From the NCBI RefSeq assembly GCF_018918005.1, contig NZ_JAHLPR010000019.1, forward strand, positions 1 through 64,000: DNA of 64,000 nucleotides, read 5' to 3'. This document shows, one piece after another, positions 25,801 to 33,424 of the stretch. How positions within the stretch are numbered: position 1 is the first letter of the stretch; each line of letters starts with the position of its first letter. The notes under the pieces were generated by a model. It ran no database searches. It had not been told where the DNA came from and worked only from the letters and a program-made list of their open reading frames with translations. The translations under genes and the position numbers were made by a program. Source of the stretch: Paenibacillus sp. MSJ-34 (GTDB lineage Bacteria; Bacillota; Bacilli; Paenibacillales; Paenibacillaceae).

Positions 25801-25902
25801 CGCATCCAAACTTTCCTCGATCTGTGCAGCGTCCTCCTCGGGCGAATAACAAAAAAACCGGTCCTCAATCCAGATACCGTGCCACCTGCCGTTTGCCAAC
25901 AA
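22801..25902 (-). CDS. ywqA: SNF2 family DEAD/DEAH-box helicase (YwqA-like)
   Basis: This 1033-aa protein starts at TTG 25902, 8 bases after GGAGGG. An N-terminal SNF2-associated region (about 1-560, including the bacterial SNF2 helicase-associated domain) is followed by the ATPase core: LADDMGLGKTIQV (motif I), LTTYNLIARDE, DEAQNIKN (motif II), VTGTPIENRLNELWS (motif III). The C-terminal lobe has FTQYIKMGEML, LKAGGVGLTLTRA and DRAHRIGQTRNVQVH (motifs V and VI). It should be a DNA translocase that remodels nucleoprotein, with the SWIM protein as partner. This resembles B. subtilis YwqA; there is no nuclease domain and no phage-defence neighbours, so a defence role is not supported. Confidence 0.95.
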   Translation of the reverse strand: MLANGRWHGIWIEDRFFCYSPEEDAAQIEESLDAVRERASESDDSVWKNAVVRRFELKLPIFTKKGTLRGERMHQLPRREVSGFTLPIASAFALLIQSDFETYFTNAFGERATTGDDLRFWQRSALFALELLLRGRYVPDLELQLKTGRGVWRPSLDMEGDLERYYMLADAMPPVCLAHDNRDSKGPGRSAEESLFSFIGAIIDNQVRQRMSDRKDLASMLQFPAAANDRVAVLWWKSLLNPGHAPAFIVTPQEGERLAAEIRDWTKAYHPLRNKQEGKADLLRLGLRLDPPDGGEAGAADWTLHFHLQPQDDPSLQIPAIFIWQQRKEEMRWFERRFYNAQEALLARLAEAARLYPLLERELERPRPQALRLSTEEAYRFLREYAPVLREGGTSVELPAWWTREGRRRIGLQLKLKTPGANQDVSASSKGRLGIAQIAQFDAKAAVGDETVTAEELERLASLKVPLVPFRGEWMEVNPEEIRQALRYMKERPTIELSYGELLHIATQGGSDAEVHGIPVADYELPPAVLRLLDGDWDAIVRERAVPGALNGTLRHYQERGFHWLAAMSELGFGVCLADDMGLGKTIQVITLLLDSFERGAAEPALVVCPTSLLGTWRHELARFAPSLRVVTHHGPVREHGDFFMRQAKRFDVVLTTYNLIARDEADFKKIVWSNLIVDEAQNIKNETAKQTQSIMRLSAANRVAVTGTPIENRLNELWSILHFLNPGYLGTVSTFRSRFALPIERYHDRRRTQQLKRLVAPFILRRLKTDPNISKDLPDKIETKIYCGLTREQASLYQATVRDMLSQVDDSEGIRRKGLVLAGLTKLKQICDHPALFLQDGGAAPNRSGKLKQLLELVASIRETSECVIIFTQYIKMGEMLVEYLRQQTGEAPLFLHGGVPKKDRDVMIDSFQRDGGPSVFVLSLKAGGVGLTLTRASHVIHFDRWWNPAVENQATDRAHRIGQTRNVQVHTFICTGTLEERIDEMIEAKRMLTEQVIGTGEHWITELSGAELRHLLELRENSLQDDMEEAE

Positions 25903-26089
25903 CGTTGTATCCCTCCGATTCTACTTTCCGATAAAACGACTGCATCGTTCTTACATCCATACAGTAAATTCTATTATAACACCGAACAAATTGAACTTCC
26001 CGTTTTTTTCCGATTATGCTATTTTACCCACTTCAAAACTTCTTTAAAAGCGGAGGGATCTCCCGCGAAACAGCAATCATGCGCCAAAG

Positions 26090-26815
26090 TCAATTCGTCG
26101 TTCCAAAGGGCGCAAGTACGAATGCGGCGACCATGATCGACAATGCGATTTCGCTTATGCCGACCTGTTTAATCGTAATTTTTCGTCCGGGCAATACGGC
26201 GGCCCGAATCAGAAGTACGGCCAGCGGAATGAGCAGCGGCCACGGAAAGGCAACTGCGCTTGCCAGCAGGACGAACGAATGATACGCGATCGAAACGTAA
26301 TAATAACGCCTGTTCTTTTTTTCGCGAATCATCGTTTTGACGTAAAATACGGTCCCTGTAAAATAAAGCGCGCTAATGGCGAACAGTTCCGCCGCCAAGC
26401 GCCAATCGGTCCCCCCGCCGACATCATAGGCGATGAAAACGATCAGGCTGAATTGGACGACCGCTGCGATATCGTTCCAAGCATCGCGTTCCCGATTGCG
26501 CTTCGCAAAATAGCAATTAATGAGAAAGAACGGCAGAAGAACGAGCCCCATCCGCAGCAGATCCGGTTTCCATGCGATGAGCGCCGCGGCGGAAGGAAGC
26601 AGCAATATTCCGTATAACAACAGCGGTTTCGCATATGTTGCCGTTCTCCCCGTTCGTATCCATTGGAGCAGCGGGTAGGTAAACAAATAGGTCAACAGCC
26701 AAACGAAACCAAGCAATAGATGCAGCCATTGAGGTTGCGAAGCGAACATGCCGAACAGAAACGGAATGATCAACATGGCCCAAGCGCCGTGCTGTTTCGG
26801 AATATAGTTTTTCAT
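26090..26815 (-). CDS. ywiC: YwiC-like integral membrane protein
   Basis: This 241-aa protein opens MKNYIPKQHGAWAMLIIPFLFG, the hallmark of the YwiC-like family, and has about seven hydrophobic segments. Arg/Lys-rich loops (NRERDAWND, REKKNRRYYYV) lie between them. The start at 26815 follows AAGGAGGG at 10 bases; an ATG at 26821 sits only 4 bases from the site. The QHGAWA motif suggests a distant link to UbiA-like or other membrane enzymes, but the function is unknown. It appears monocistronic, lying between ilvD and the SNF2 gene. Confidence 0.85.
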   Translation of the reverse strand: MKNYIPKQHGAWAMLIIPFLFGMFASQPQWLHLLLGFVWLLTYLFTYPLLQWIRTGRTATYAKPLLLYGILLLPSAAALIAWKPDLLRMGLVLLPFFLINCYFAKRNRERDAWNDIAAVVQFSLIVFIAYDVGGGTDWRLAAELFAISALYFTGTVFYVKTMIREKKNRRYYYVSIAYHSFVLLASAVAFPWPLLIPLAVLLIRAAVLPGRKITIKQVGISEIALSIMVAAFVLAPFGTTN

Positions 26816-27067
26816 CGGCATTTGCCCTCCTTTTATCATTGAATCGTATACTTTGACTCCATCGTACCGATCGCAGGCCGAAAAGTACATTGCGTTCAAC
26901 AAATTGTCAATTCATGCCTATTAAAATCGTTAGTAAAGTCATTGATTCGCTCGCATTCATCGCCGATGAATATATGGTAAAACAAAAGCGGTTGTGATAG
27001 ACTCAAAGAATAGGCTTAAACTTGTACCGGGGGTACACGATCAAATCATATTGATGGAGGGGACATC

Positions 27068-28753
27068 ATGAGTGCCAAAAAATTGCGTTCAGACATGATA
27101 AAAAAAGGCTTCGACCGCGCTCCGCACCGCAGTTTGCTGCGCGCCGCCGGCGTGAAAGAAGAGGACTTCGATAAGCCGTTTATCGCCGTCTGCAATTCTT
27201 ATATCGATATCGTTCCGGGCCATGTGCACTTGCAAGAGTTCGGCAAATTGGTGAAGGAAGCGATTCGCGAAGCGGGAGGCGTTCCTTTCGAATTTAATAC
27301 GATCGGCGTCGACGACGGGATCGCAATGGGACATATCGGGATGCGTTATTCGCTGCCGAGCCGGGAAATTATCGCCGATTCGCTTGAAACGGTCGTTTCC
27401 GCTCACTGGTTCGACGGCATGGTCTGCATTCCGAACTGCGACAAAATTACGCCGGGCATGATGCTTGGCGCGCTGCGCGTCAACATTCCGACCGTCTTCG
27501 TCAGCGGCGGGCCGATGAAAGCGGGCAAAGACAGCAAAGGAAGATCGATTTCGCTGTCGTCCGTATTTGAAGGCGTCGGCGCTTATCAAGCCGGCAAAAT
27601 CGACGACAAAGGGCTGCTCGAGCTTGAGCAGTACGGCTGTCCGACTTGCGGTTCCTGCTCCGGCATGTTCACCGCGAACTCGATGAACTGCTTGGCCGAA
27701 GGATTGGGCCTCGCTTTGCCGGGCAACGGCACGATTCTGGCCGTCGCTCCGGAACGGCGCGAGTTTGTCAAACAGTCGGCGAAACAACTGATGAATTTAA
27801 TCGAAGCGGACATTAAACCGCGCGATATTGTCACTTTGGAAGCGATCGACAATGCTTTCGCCCTCGACATGGCGATGGGCGGATCGACCAACACGGTGCT
27901 TCATACGCTTGCGATCGCGAGCGAAGCGGGAATCGATTATCCGATCGAGCGCATTAACGAAGTCGCGTCTCGCGTGCCGCACTTGGCCAAAATCGCACCG
28001 GCTTCCGATTATCATATTGAAGACGTGCATAACGCCGGCGGGGTCAGCGCCATCCTGAACGAATTGTTCAAAAAACCGGGAGCGCTGCATGGCGATTGCA
28101 TTACCGTGACCGGAAAAACGCTCTCAGAAAACGTGGCAGGTTGCGAGATTAAAAATACGGACGTCATCCATACGCTCGACAACCCGCATAGCGAACAGGG
28201 CGGTTTGGCCGTATTGTTCGGCAATCTCGCGCCGGAAGGCTCCATTATTAAAGTAGGCGCCGTAGACAAATCGGTCGGCGGCCGCCATGTAGGGCCTGCC
28301 ATTTGCTTCGATTCGCAAGACGAAGCGCTGGAAGGCATCGCGAACGGGAAAGTAAAAGAAGGCCACGTCGTCGTCATCCGTTACGAAGGGCCGAAGGGCG
28401 GACCGGGCATGCCGGAAATGCTCGCGCCGACTTCGCAAATCGTCGGCATGGGGCTTGGCGCGAAAGTCGGTCTCATTACCGACGGACGATTCTCCGGCGC
28501 ATCGCGCGGAATCAGCATCGGCCATATTTCGCCTGAAGCGGCAGAAGGCGGTCCGATCGCATTCGTCGAAGACGGAGATATTATCGAGTTGGATCTTGTC
28601 AACCGCAAAATCGAACTGCAAGTAAGCGACGAGGAATTAGAGCGCCGCAAAGCGAACTGGAAAGGCTTCGAACCGAAAGTGAAAACCGGTTATTTAGCCC
28701 GTTATTCCAAACTCGTTACGAATGCAAGCATGGGCGGCGTATTGAAAATATAA
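27068..28753 (+). CDS. ilvD: Dihydroxy-acid dehydratase (IlvD)
   Basis: This 561-aa iron-sulfur dehydratase has [14 protein letters not shown] (about 43-56), [16 protein letters not shown] (about 119-134) and [19 protein letters not shown] (about 193-211), supplying the cluster Cys residues. [12 protein letters not shown] and the C-terminal [29 protein letters not shown] are also typical. Length matches the family. It makes 2-keto acids in valine, leucine and isoleucine synthesis in the cytoplasm. Ribosome binding site GGAGGGG precedes the ATG. It stands alone rather than in an ilv operon. The 165-base leader contains a GTACC/GGTAC stem but no T-box core. Confidence 0.97.
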   Translation: MSAKKLRSDMIKKGFDRAPHRSLLRAAGVKEEDFDKPFIAVCNSYIDIVPGHVHLQEFGKLVKEAIREAGGVPFEFNTIGVDDGIAMGHIGMRYSLPSREIIADSLETVVSAHWFDGMVCIPNCDKITPGMMLGALRVNIPTVFVSGGPMKAGKDSKGRSISLSSVFEGVGAYQAGKIDDKGLLELEQYGCPTCGSCSGMFTANSMNCLAEGLGLALPGNGTILAVAPERREFVKQSAKQLMNLIEADIKPRDIVTLEAIDNAFALDMAMGGSTNTVLHTLAIASEAGIDYPIERINEVASRVPHLAKIAPASDYHIEDVHNAGGVSAILNELFKKPGALHGDCITVTGKTLSENVAGCEIKNTDVIHTLDNPHSEQGGLAVLFGNLAPEGSIIKVGAVDKSVGGRHVGPAICFDSQDEALEGIANGKVKEGHVVVIRYEGPKGGPGMPEMLAPTSQIVGMGLGAKVGLITDGRFSGASRGISIGHISPEAAEGGPIAFVEDGDIIELDLVNRKIELQVSDEELERRKANWKGFEPKVKTGYLARYSKLVTNASMGGVLKI

Positions 28754-28769
28754 GCAAGCGCAAAGATCA

Positions 28770-28802
28770 AAGGACCTGGGGCTGATCCCCAGGTCCTTCT
28801 TC
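28770..28802 (+). terminator. Terminator of ilvD
   Basis: AAGGACCTGGGG and CCCCAGGTCCTT form a 12-bp perfect stem around CTGAT, followed by CTTC and a T-rich run. Symmetry would also serve the convergent deacetylase gene. Confidence 0.9.
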
Positions 28803-28842
28803 ATAAGCATATTGTTTCTGTCCCTTGTATTAGGAGAGCCAT

Positions 28843-30225
28843 TCACGCAAACGGAGGCGGCGTGCTCTCGAATCCTTCCGCTCGCTTCGCCGCCAGCGGC
28901 GCCGCGAATGGTTCCGCCTTCCCGGCATCGTTCTTCGCGACGGAACTGTAACGGTGAATGAGAAAATCGAACGGCATGATCATCATTTTAGGCACCAGCA
29001 ATTCGTTATTCTCTTTCAACCTCGCAGAGCCGCGCGGATGAATGACGGAAAGCAGAAATTTCAAGTAAAGTTGCGACGACCGGGCAAAAAAGCCCTTCGG
29101 CAAATCCAATACTTTGAAACCGAATTTCTCCGGCCCCCGGTTCAGCATGCTGACGCCATACAACGCTTTGACGTCGGCAAACTGCGGGTCGGCTGTCGCG
29201 AGATCGGCTAATTCGGGCAGCGTCTTCTCGACCGATCGAATCATTTGAATGGCGATTTGCATCGTGGAACGGGACTTCTTGCTCATTTCGTATAACTTCT
29301 TATTATCAAAATGAATTTCTAACACTTTATCGCCTTGGACAAGCGTCTGTCCCTGATCAAGCGCCACCGCTTCGCCTTGATAAGGTCTTACCCGGTAATA
29401 AAAAACAGGATCTTCCTTGTTCGTCGTCTTCAGTCCGAATACAGAATGGAAACATTTTTCCCACGCAAACCACAGCTTTACGATTGTGCGTTTGTACAAG
29501 CTTGGTTGGCGCATGCGAACCGCGTCCGTAAGCCGCATCATTTCGTCGATACGGATAAAGCGAAAATGTTTACGCTGTGCCGCCTGCATATAACGCTCCA
29601 ATGCGATCATCATATTCGCCGGAGCGTCTTTATCCGCTCCGAAGGTCGTACCGCAATCATGCAGCAGCACCACTTCGCCTGGGCGCATCTTCTTCATCAT
29701 TCGGCGTTCCAGCCGGTCGGCTCCAAGACGTTTGCGCCAATCTCCGAACATCGCGGACCATAAAATGATTTGCAAATGTCCCAGTTTCGCAAAATCGATC
29801 AAATTGACGACCCCCCAAGGAGGCCGGTAATAAACGGTACCCGAACCGGTTATCGACTGAATAATTTGGATCGTCCGGTTTATTTGATTTTTGACCGTCT
29901 TCGGCCGCATCAACCAGTTGCTCTTGTGTACGTAATTATGAATACCGATCAAATGTCCTTCATCATGCATTCTCTTGATGATATCGGGATGTCTCTCAGC
30001 GTTTACGCCAACGACGAAGAACGTAGCTTTTGCGTTGTATTTTTTCAATAAATCAAGCAACAACGGCGTATAATAAGCGTCCGGTCCGTCATCAAACGTT
30101 AAGGAAATTTCCTTCTCCGCCCGACCTCTCTTGAACACGCGAAATCCGAATGTACGACTAACCAAGCCCGGGAGAAACGCATAAAAAGTTAAAATGTAAA
30201 ATATCCAGAGCAGCAAATTCTCCAT
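28843..30225 (-). CDS. Polysaccharide deacetylase with C-terminal YkoP-like domain
   Basis: This 460-aa protein starts with a membrane anchor (NLLLWIFYILTFYAFLPGLV). A NodB domain at about 38-230 follows, with LTFDDGPDAYYTP, HLIGIHNYVHKSNWL, RPPWGVVN and VVLLHDCG; the metal His motif is HNYVH rather than HTxxH. The C-terminal half (about 240-430) resembles the YkoP-like domain: WFAWEKCFHSVFGLK, LEIHFDN, LYGVSMLNRGPEKFGF and HPRGSARLKE. It probably modifies a cell-envelope glycan from the membrane; the substrate is unknown. It is divergent from the AI-2E-family gene and convergent with ilvD. Confidence 0.88.
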   Translation of the reverse strand: MENLLLWIFYILTFYAFLPGLVSRTFGFRVFKRGRAEKEISLTFDDGPDAYYTPLLLDLLKKYNAKATFFVVGVNAERHPDIIKRMHDEGHLIGIHNYVHKSNWLMRPKTVKNQINRTIQIIQSITGSGTVYYRPPWGVVNLIDFAKLGHLQIILWSAMFGDWRKRLGADRLERRMMKKMRPGEVVLLHDCGTTFGADKDAPANMMIALERYMQAAQRKHFRFIRIDEMMRLTDAVRMRQPSLYKRTIVKLWFAWEKCFHSVFGLKTTNKEDPVFYYRVRPYQGEAVALDQGQTLVQGDKVLEIHFDNKKLYEMSKKSRSTMQIAIQMIRSVEKTLPELADLATADPQFADVKALYGVSMLNRGPEKFGFKVLDLPKGFFARSSQLYLKFLLSVIHPRGSARLKENNELLVPKMMIMPFDFLIHRYSSVAKNDAGKAEPFAAPLAAKRAEGFESTPPPFA

Positions 30226-30347
30226 CTACATTTCCCCGCTTTTCAATGAACTTCTTTTATTGTACCATATGGATGAAAAAATAGGCACGTTTTTTGAAAA
30301 TAGTGTACAATCAATATTATATATTTTCAGAAGGAGAGTAAAGGGAT

Positions 30348-31451
30348 ATGTTGTCATTCTACAAAAAATATTGGAGAACCGCATTCGATATCGGGCTGAT
30401 CGCATTAACCGTCTATTTAATCATGTTTGTATTCAGCTTCCTGTATAATATCGCGACACCGATTTTTCTTTCCTTCATCGTATTTTTCATTATCGAACCC
30501 TTTGCCAAATTTCTGAATAAAAGAGGATTCAAAAAAGCGATCGCATCGGCCATTTCCGTGCTCTGCTTTATTATTATCATCCTCGGCTTCTTTTTCGGAG
30601 CGGGAGTCATTCTCGTATCGCAAATTGCGCAATTGCAGAGCAAATTCCCAACCTATATCAATATGCTGCAAACGGCGTTTAACGAAACGTTTACTTATTT
30701 GATGGGTAAAGCGGAGCTCCTGCCGGCGGAAGTGCTGCTGAAGCTGAACGAGACGCTGCAAACGATAACGACCAAAGTTTCGCAACTGATGGGCGAATTT
30801 CTCGCTTGGTTGTTTTCTTTCCTTACTTCCTTCTCGTCGTTCCTCGTCAATTTCGGAATCGCCATCATTTTGGCCTATTTTTTGAGCGTCGAAATCAGCA
30901 CTTGGCGCAAATTCGCGAAGGAGAAGACGCCGAACACGTTTAAACAGGCGTTCGCCTTTTTGCGCGACAACGTATTCAAAGGGATTGCCGCCTATTTAAA
31001 AGCGCAGTTCAAATTGATCTCGGTCACTTTCATCATGGTATTCATCGCCATGCTGCTGCTGAACGTGGGCAATGCCTTTACGATCGCTTTATTGTCGGCA
31101 TTATTCGATCTGCTTCCGCTGCTCGGAATCCCCGTCATTTTTATACCGTGGGCGATTTATTTGTTCGTCATCGGCGATACGTGGCTAGCCGTCTGGATGC
31201 TGGTCGTGCTGGGGGTCGTCATGTTAACGAGACAAATCCTCGAACCGAAAATAACCGGCAACTCGCTCGGCGTCTCGGCCTTTACGATGCTGTCCTGCAT
31301 GATTATTTCCCTTTCGCTGTTCGGCGTCGCAGGATTGATTCTTTCGCCTGTATTGTTGATCCTGATCAAAGCGCTCATGGATCAAGGCTACTTGCAAAGC
31401 TGGATTCGCCTGCCGAAGGAAGAGTTCGAGACGCCGCCGCCGAAAAATTAA
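30348..31451 (+). CDS. AI-2E transporter family membrane protein
   Basis: This 367-aa protein has the AI-2E family (PF01594) layout. Two N-terminal helix pairs come first (GLIALTVYLIMFVFSFLYNI, PIFLSFIVFFIIEPFAKFL), then a hydrophilic coil region (about 95-160), four or more C-terminal helices, and the conserved stretches ALLSALFDLLPLLGIPVIFIPWAIY and TRQILEPKITGNSLGVSAF. Members are permeases or ion antiporters; transport of autoinducer 2 itself should not be assumed. Ribosome binding site AGAAGGAGAG precedes the ATG. A second member of the family lies at 43557. Its stop overlaps the stop of the convergent PBP gene by 4 bases. Confidence 0.9.
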   Translation: MLSFYKKYWRTAFDIGLIALTVYLIMFVFSFLYNIATPIFLSFIVFFIIEPFAKFLNKRGFKKAIASAISVLCFIIIILGFFFGAGVILVSQIAQLQSKFPTYINMLQTAFNETFTYLMGKAELLPAEVLLKLNETLQTITTKVSQLMGEFLAWLFSFLTSFSSFLVNFGIAIILAYFLSVEISTWRKFAKEKTPNTFKQAFAFLRDNVFKGIAAYLKAQFKLISVTFIMVFIAMLLLNVGNAFTIALLSALFDLLPLLGIPVIFIPWAIYLFVIGDTWLAVWMLVVLGVVMLTRQILEPKITGNSLGVSAFTMLSCMIISLSLFGVAGLILSPVLLILIKALMDQGYLQSWIRLPKEEFETPPPKN

Positions 31452-33280
31452 CTCTCCGTATACCGAGCCGCAATATCCATCACGCCGCGAAATACAATCG
31501 CCGCCTGATTCGCAATGCCCTCAGGCTGGTTTTGAACGACGACGGCGGCGCTGTAGCGCGGCGCTTCCGTCGGTCCGTATCCGATAAACCAATGATTGTT
31601 GCGCGGCGCCCCATGTTCCCGGACTTGCGCGGTGCCCGACTTCCCGGCTACACTCCACTTTGCGCTTCTTAATGATTTGCCGGTTCCCGACCGTACGACA
31701 TCGTTCATCCAACGCAGCAGCCGATCGGCGGTTTGCGGCCTGATGGCGCCGTATGGCGAAGGAGAACGATGCGGCGCGAATTCGGCCATCAACTGGCCGT
31801 TCGCATAGCGGATTTCCTTCACGATGCGCGGAGCGGGCACTTGGCCGCGATGGAGCAGCGTCACGATAAGATTGGACGCCTGCAGCGGCGTAACAAGCGT
31901 ATCCCGCTGTCCTACGGCCGTCTGCACGCGGACCCCTCCGTCCTCCGGACCGGGCCGGCGCGTCTTGCCCGGTGCCATTCGAGCCCATACCGGCAAGAAA
32001 ATTCGGCCGCTTTCCTCCGCATCCCATTGTCGAAAAGGCGCCCGATCCATGAATCGGTTCGCCTCCCACCCGATTTGCCGCCCTAAGCCGAGCATCGAAG
32101 CATATCGTTCGATTTGCTGCGGCGCAAGCCTTTCGCCTAAAGCGCCGAATGCGATATTGCAAGAATGCGCGTACGCTTCCTGCAGCGTCAATACGCCATG
32201 TCCCTCTTTCTTCCAACATGAAAAACCGTATTTCCCGTATTCGCCGCGGCATTCGAACCGTTCCCGCTCGGAAGCGGCCCCCGTTTCCAATGCGGCTGCG
32301 GCCATAACCGTTTTGAAAATCGAACCCGGCACCATCGCTTTCAGCGCCCGGTTGCTCCAATTCCCTTCCTTCAGGTCGATATGGCGCGGATCGAACGCGG
32401 GACGCGATACCATCGCCGCCACATCCCCGTTCCTCGCATCCTGCACGACGATCGCCCCTTCCCGCATGCCGACGCGGTCCGCATACGCTTCGATTTCGTT
32501 TTGCAAACGCAGATCGATCGTCGTTACGATTTGAAGCGGATAGTATGGATTGTCCGGCGCCGTCATGCGCGTATCCAGGCCAAACATCGGCCGTTTCGCA
32601 GCGTCGACGAAATAGGTTACGGTTGTGGAACCGACGCCTCGAAGGAAATCGTCGAATGTCCGTTCCAGGCCGGCAGCGCCGACCGAAGTCGATATCGGCA
32701 TATGATGCGGGTCCAAGCCTAAGGCGTATTCCCGCCGCAGCCGGTCGGGATTTTGCGCGACGAAGCCGAGCCATTGCTTCGCGGGAAAGTCGTTCGGATA
32801 GCGGGTTTGATACGGAAGCACGCGGATTCCGTTGAGCGGCAGCCGCCCAATCGCTTCGATTTCGTCCTGCGAGAGCGCGAGCGGATCTTTCCCGTCCGCC
32901 GCCTGCCAAATGTAAGGCGCTTTAAGCGCATCCCAGCGCCGTTTCAGTTCCTCCGGGGACGTGCGCAGTACGGCGGAAAGCGCGCCGATCGCTTCCGGCT
33001 CTCCCCTTGCTTCCGCCCGAAGCGGGAACAGTACCAGCACCGGCTTGATATTGCCTGTAATAGGCAAACCGCGGCGGTCGTAGAAATGGCCTCTGCCGCT
33101 GTCGAGCACAATGCCGCGCTCGCGTTGAACGACCGACATTTGCAGCATGCTCCGTCCGCCGCTCGCTGCCGCCGGCCGGCCGGCCGTCGACTGAATCCAG
33201 AACAACCGCACGGCCAATAGGACGAACAGCGTCGTCATCCCGATCAAGCCGATGAATAATCGCTTCTTTATCTTAAACAT
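31448..33280 (-). CDS. Class B penicillin-binding protein (peptidoglycan transpeptidase)
   Basis: This 610-aa protein has an N-terminal membrane anchor (LFIGLIGMTTLFVLLAVRLFWIQS), a dimerisation/pedestal domain (about 50-255), and a transpeptidase domain (about 270-605). The active-site triads are SIFK (catalytic Ser, in VPGSIFKTVMAAA), SCN (in AHSCNIAFG) and KSGTAQV. There are no PASTA repeats, unlike PBP2X/SpoVD types. It cross-links peptidoglycan outside the membrane. The start at 33280 follows AGGAGGGG; a longer reading to 33340 lacks a site. The position beside trhP2-mltG recalls pbpI (yrrR) of B. subtilis, but the gap is filled by a chemoreceptor and orthology is uncertain. Confidence 0.92.
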   Translation of the reverse strand: MFKIKKRLFIGLIGMTTLFVLLAVRLFWIQSTAGRPAAASGGRSMLQMSVVQRERGIVLDSGRGHFYDRRGLPITGNIKPVLVLFPLRAEARGEPEAIGALSAVLRTSPEELKRRWDALKAPYIWQAADGKDPLALSQDEIEAIGRLPLNGIRVLPYQTRYPNDFPAKQWLGFVAQNPDRLRREYALGLDPHHMPISTSVGAAGLERTFDDFLRGVGSTTVTYFVDAAKRPMFGLDTRMTAPDNPYYPLQIVTTIDLRLQNEIEAYADRVGMREGAIVVQDARNGDVAAMVSRPAFDPRHIDLKEGNWSNRALKAMVPGSIFKTVMAAAALETGAASERERFECRGEYGKYGFSCWKKEGHGVLTLQEAYAHSCNIAFGALGERLAPQQIERYASMLGLGRQIGWEANRFMDRAPFRQWDAEESGRIFLPVWARMAPGKTRRPGPEDGGVRVQTAVGQRDTLVTPLQASNLIVTLLHRGQVPAPRIVKEIRYANGQLMAEFAPHRSPSPYGAIRPQTADRLLRWMNDVVRSGTGKSLRSAKWSVAGKSGTAQVREHGAPRNNHWFIGYGPTEAPRYSAAVVVQNQPEGIANQAAIVFRGVMDIAARYTES

Positions 33281-33371
33281 TCCCGCCCCTCCTGCCTCGT
33301 CTTGTCTCCGGCCGCATTCCAATGATTCTATATGTTCCAAGTATTGCCCAGTTCGGAGCGCAATAAGCGGG

Positions 33372-33410
33372 GAAATGAAACAACCTGCCCGCGTAAACGG
33401 ACAGGTTGCT
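33372..33410 (-). terminator. Terminator of the chemoreceptor gene
   Basis: GCAACCTGTCC and GGCAGGTTG pair around an 8-base loop and are followed by TTTCATTT on the minus strand, directly after the MCP stop. Confidence 0.75.
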
Positions 33411-33424
33411 TAGATCTTGTCTTC

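Noticed and set aside
21932-25902. SNF2/SWIM pair as part of a phage-defence island
   Set aside because: The pair matches the housekeeping-like ywqA/ywqB arrangement and has no nuclease, methylase or other defence gene beside it.
26816-27067. T-box or leucine-type leader in front of ilvD
   Set aside because: No GGTGG core or terminator-type stem with T run; only a short GTACC/GGTAC stem.
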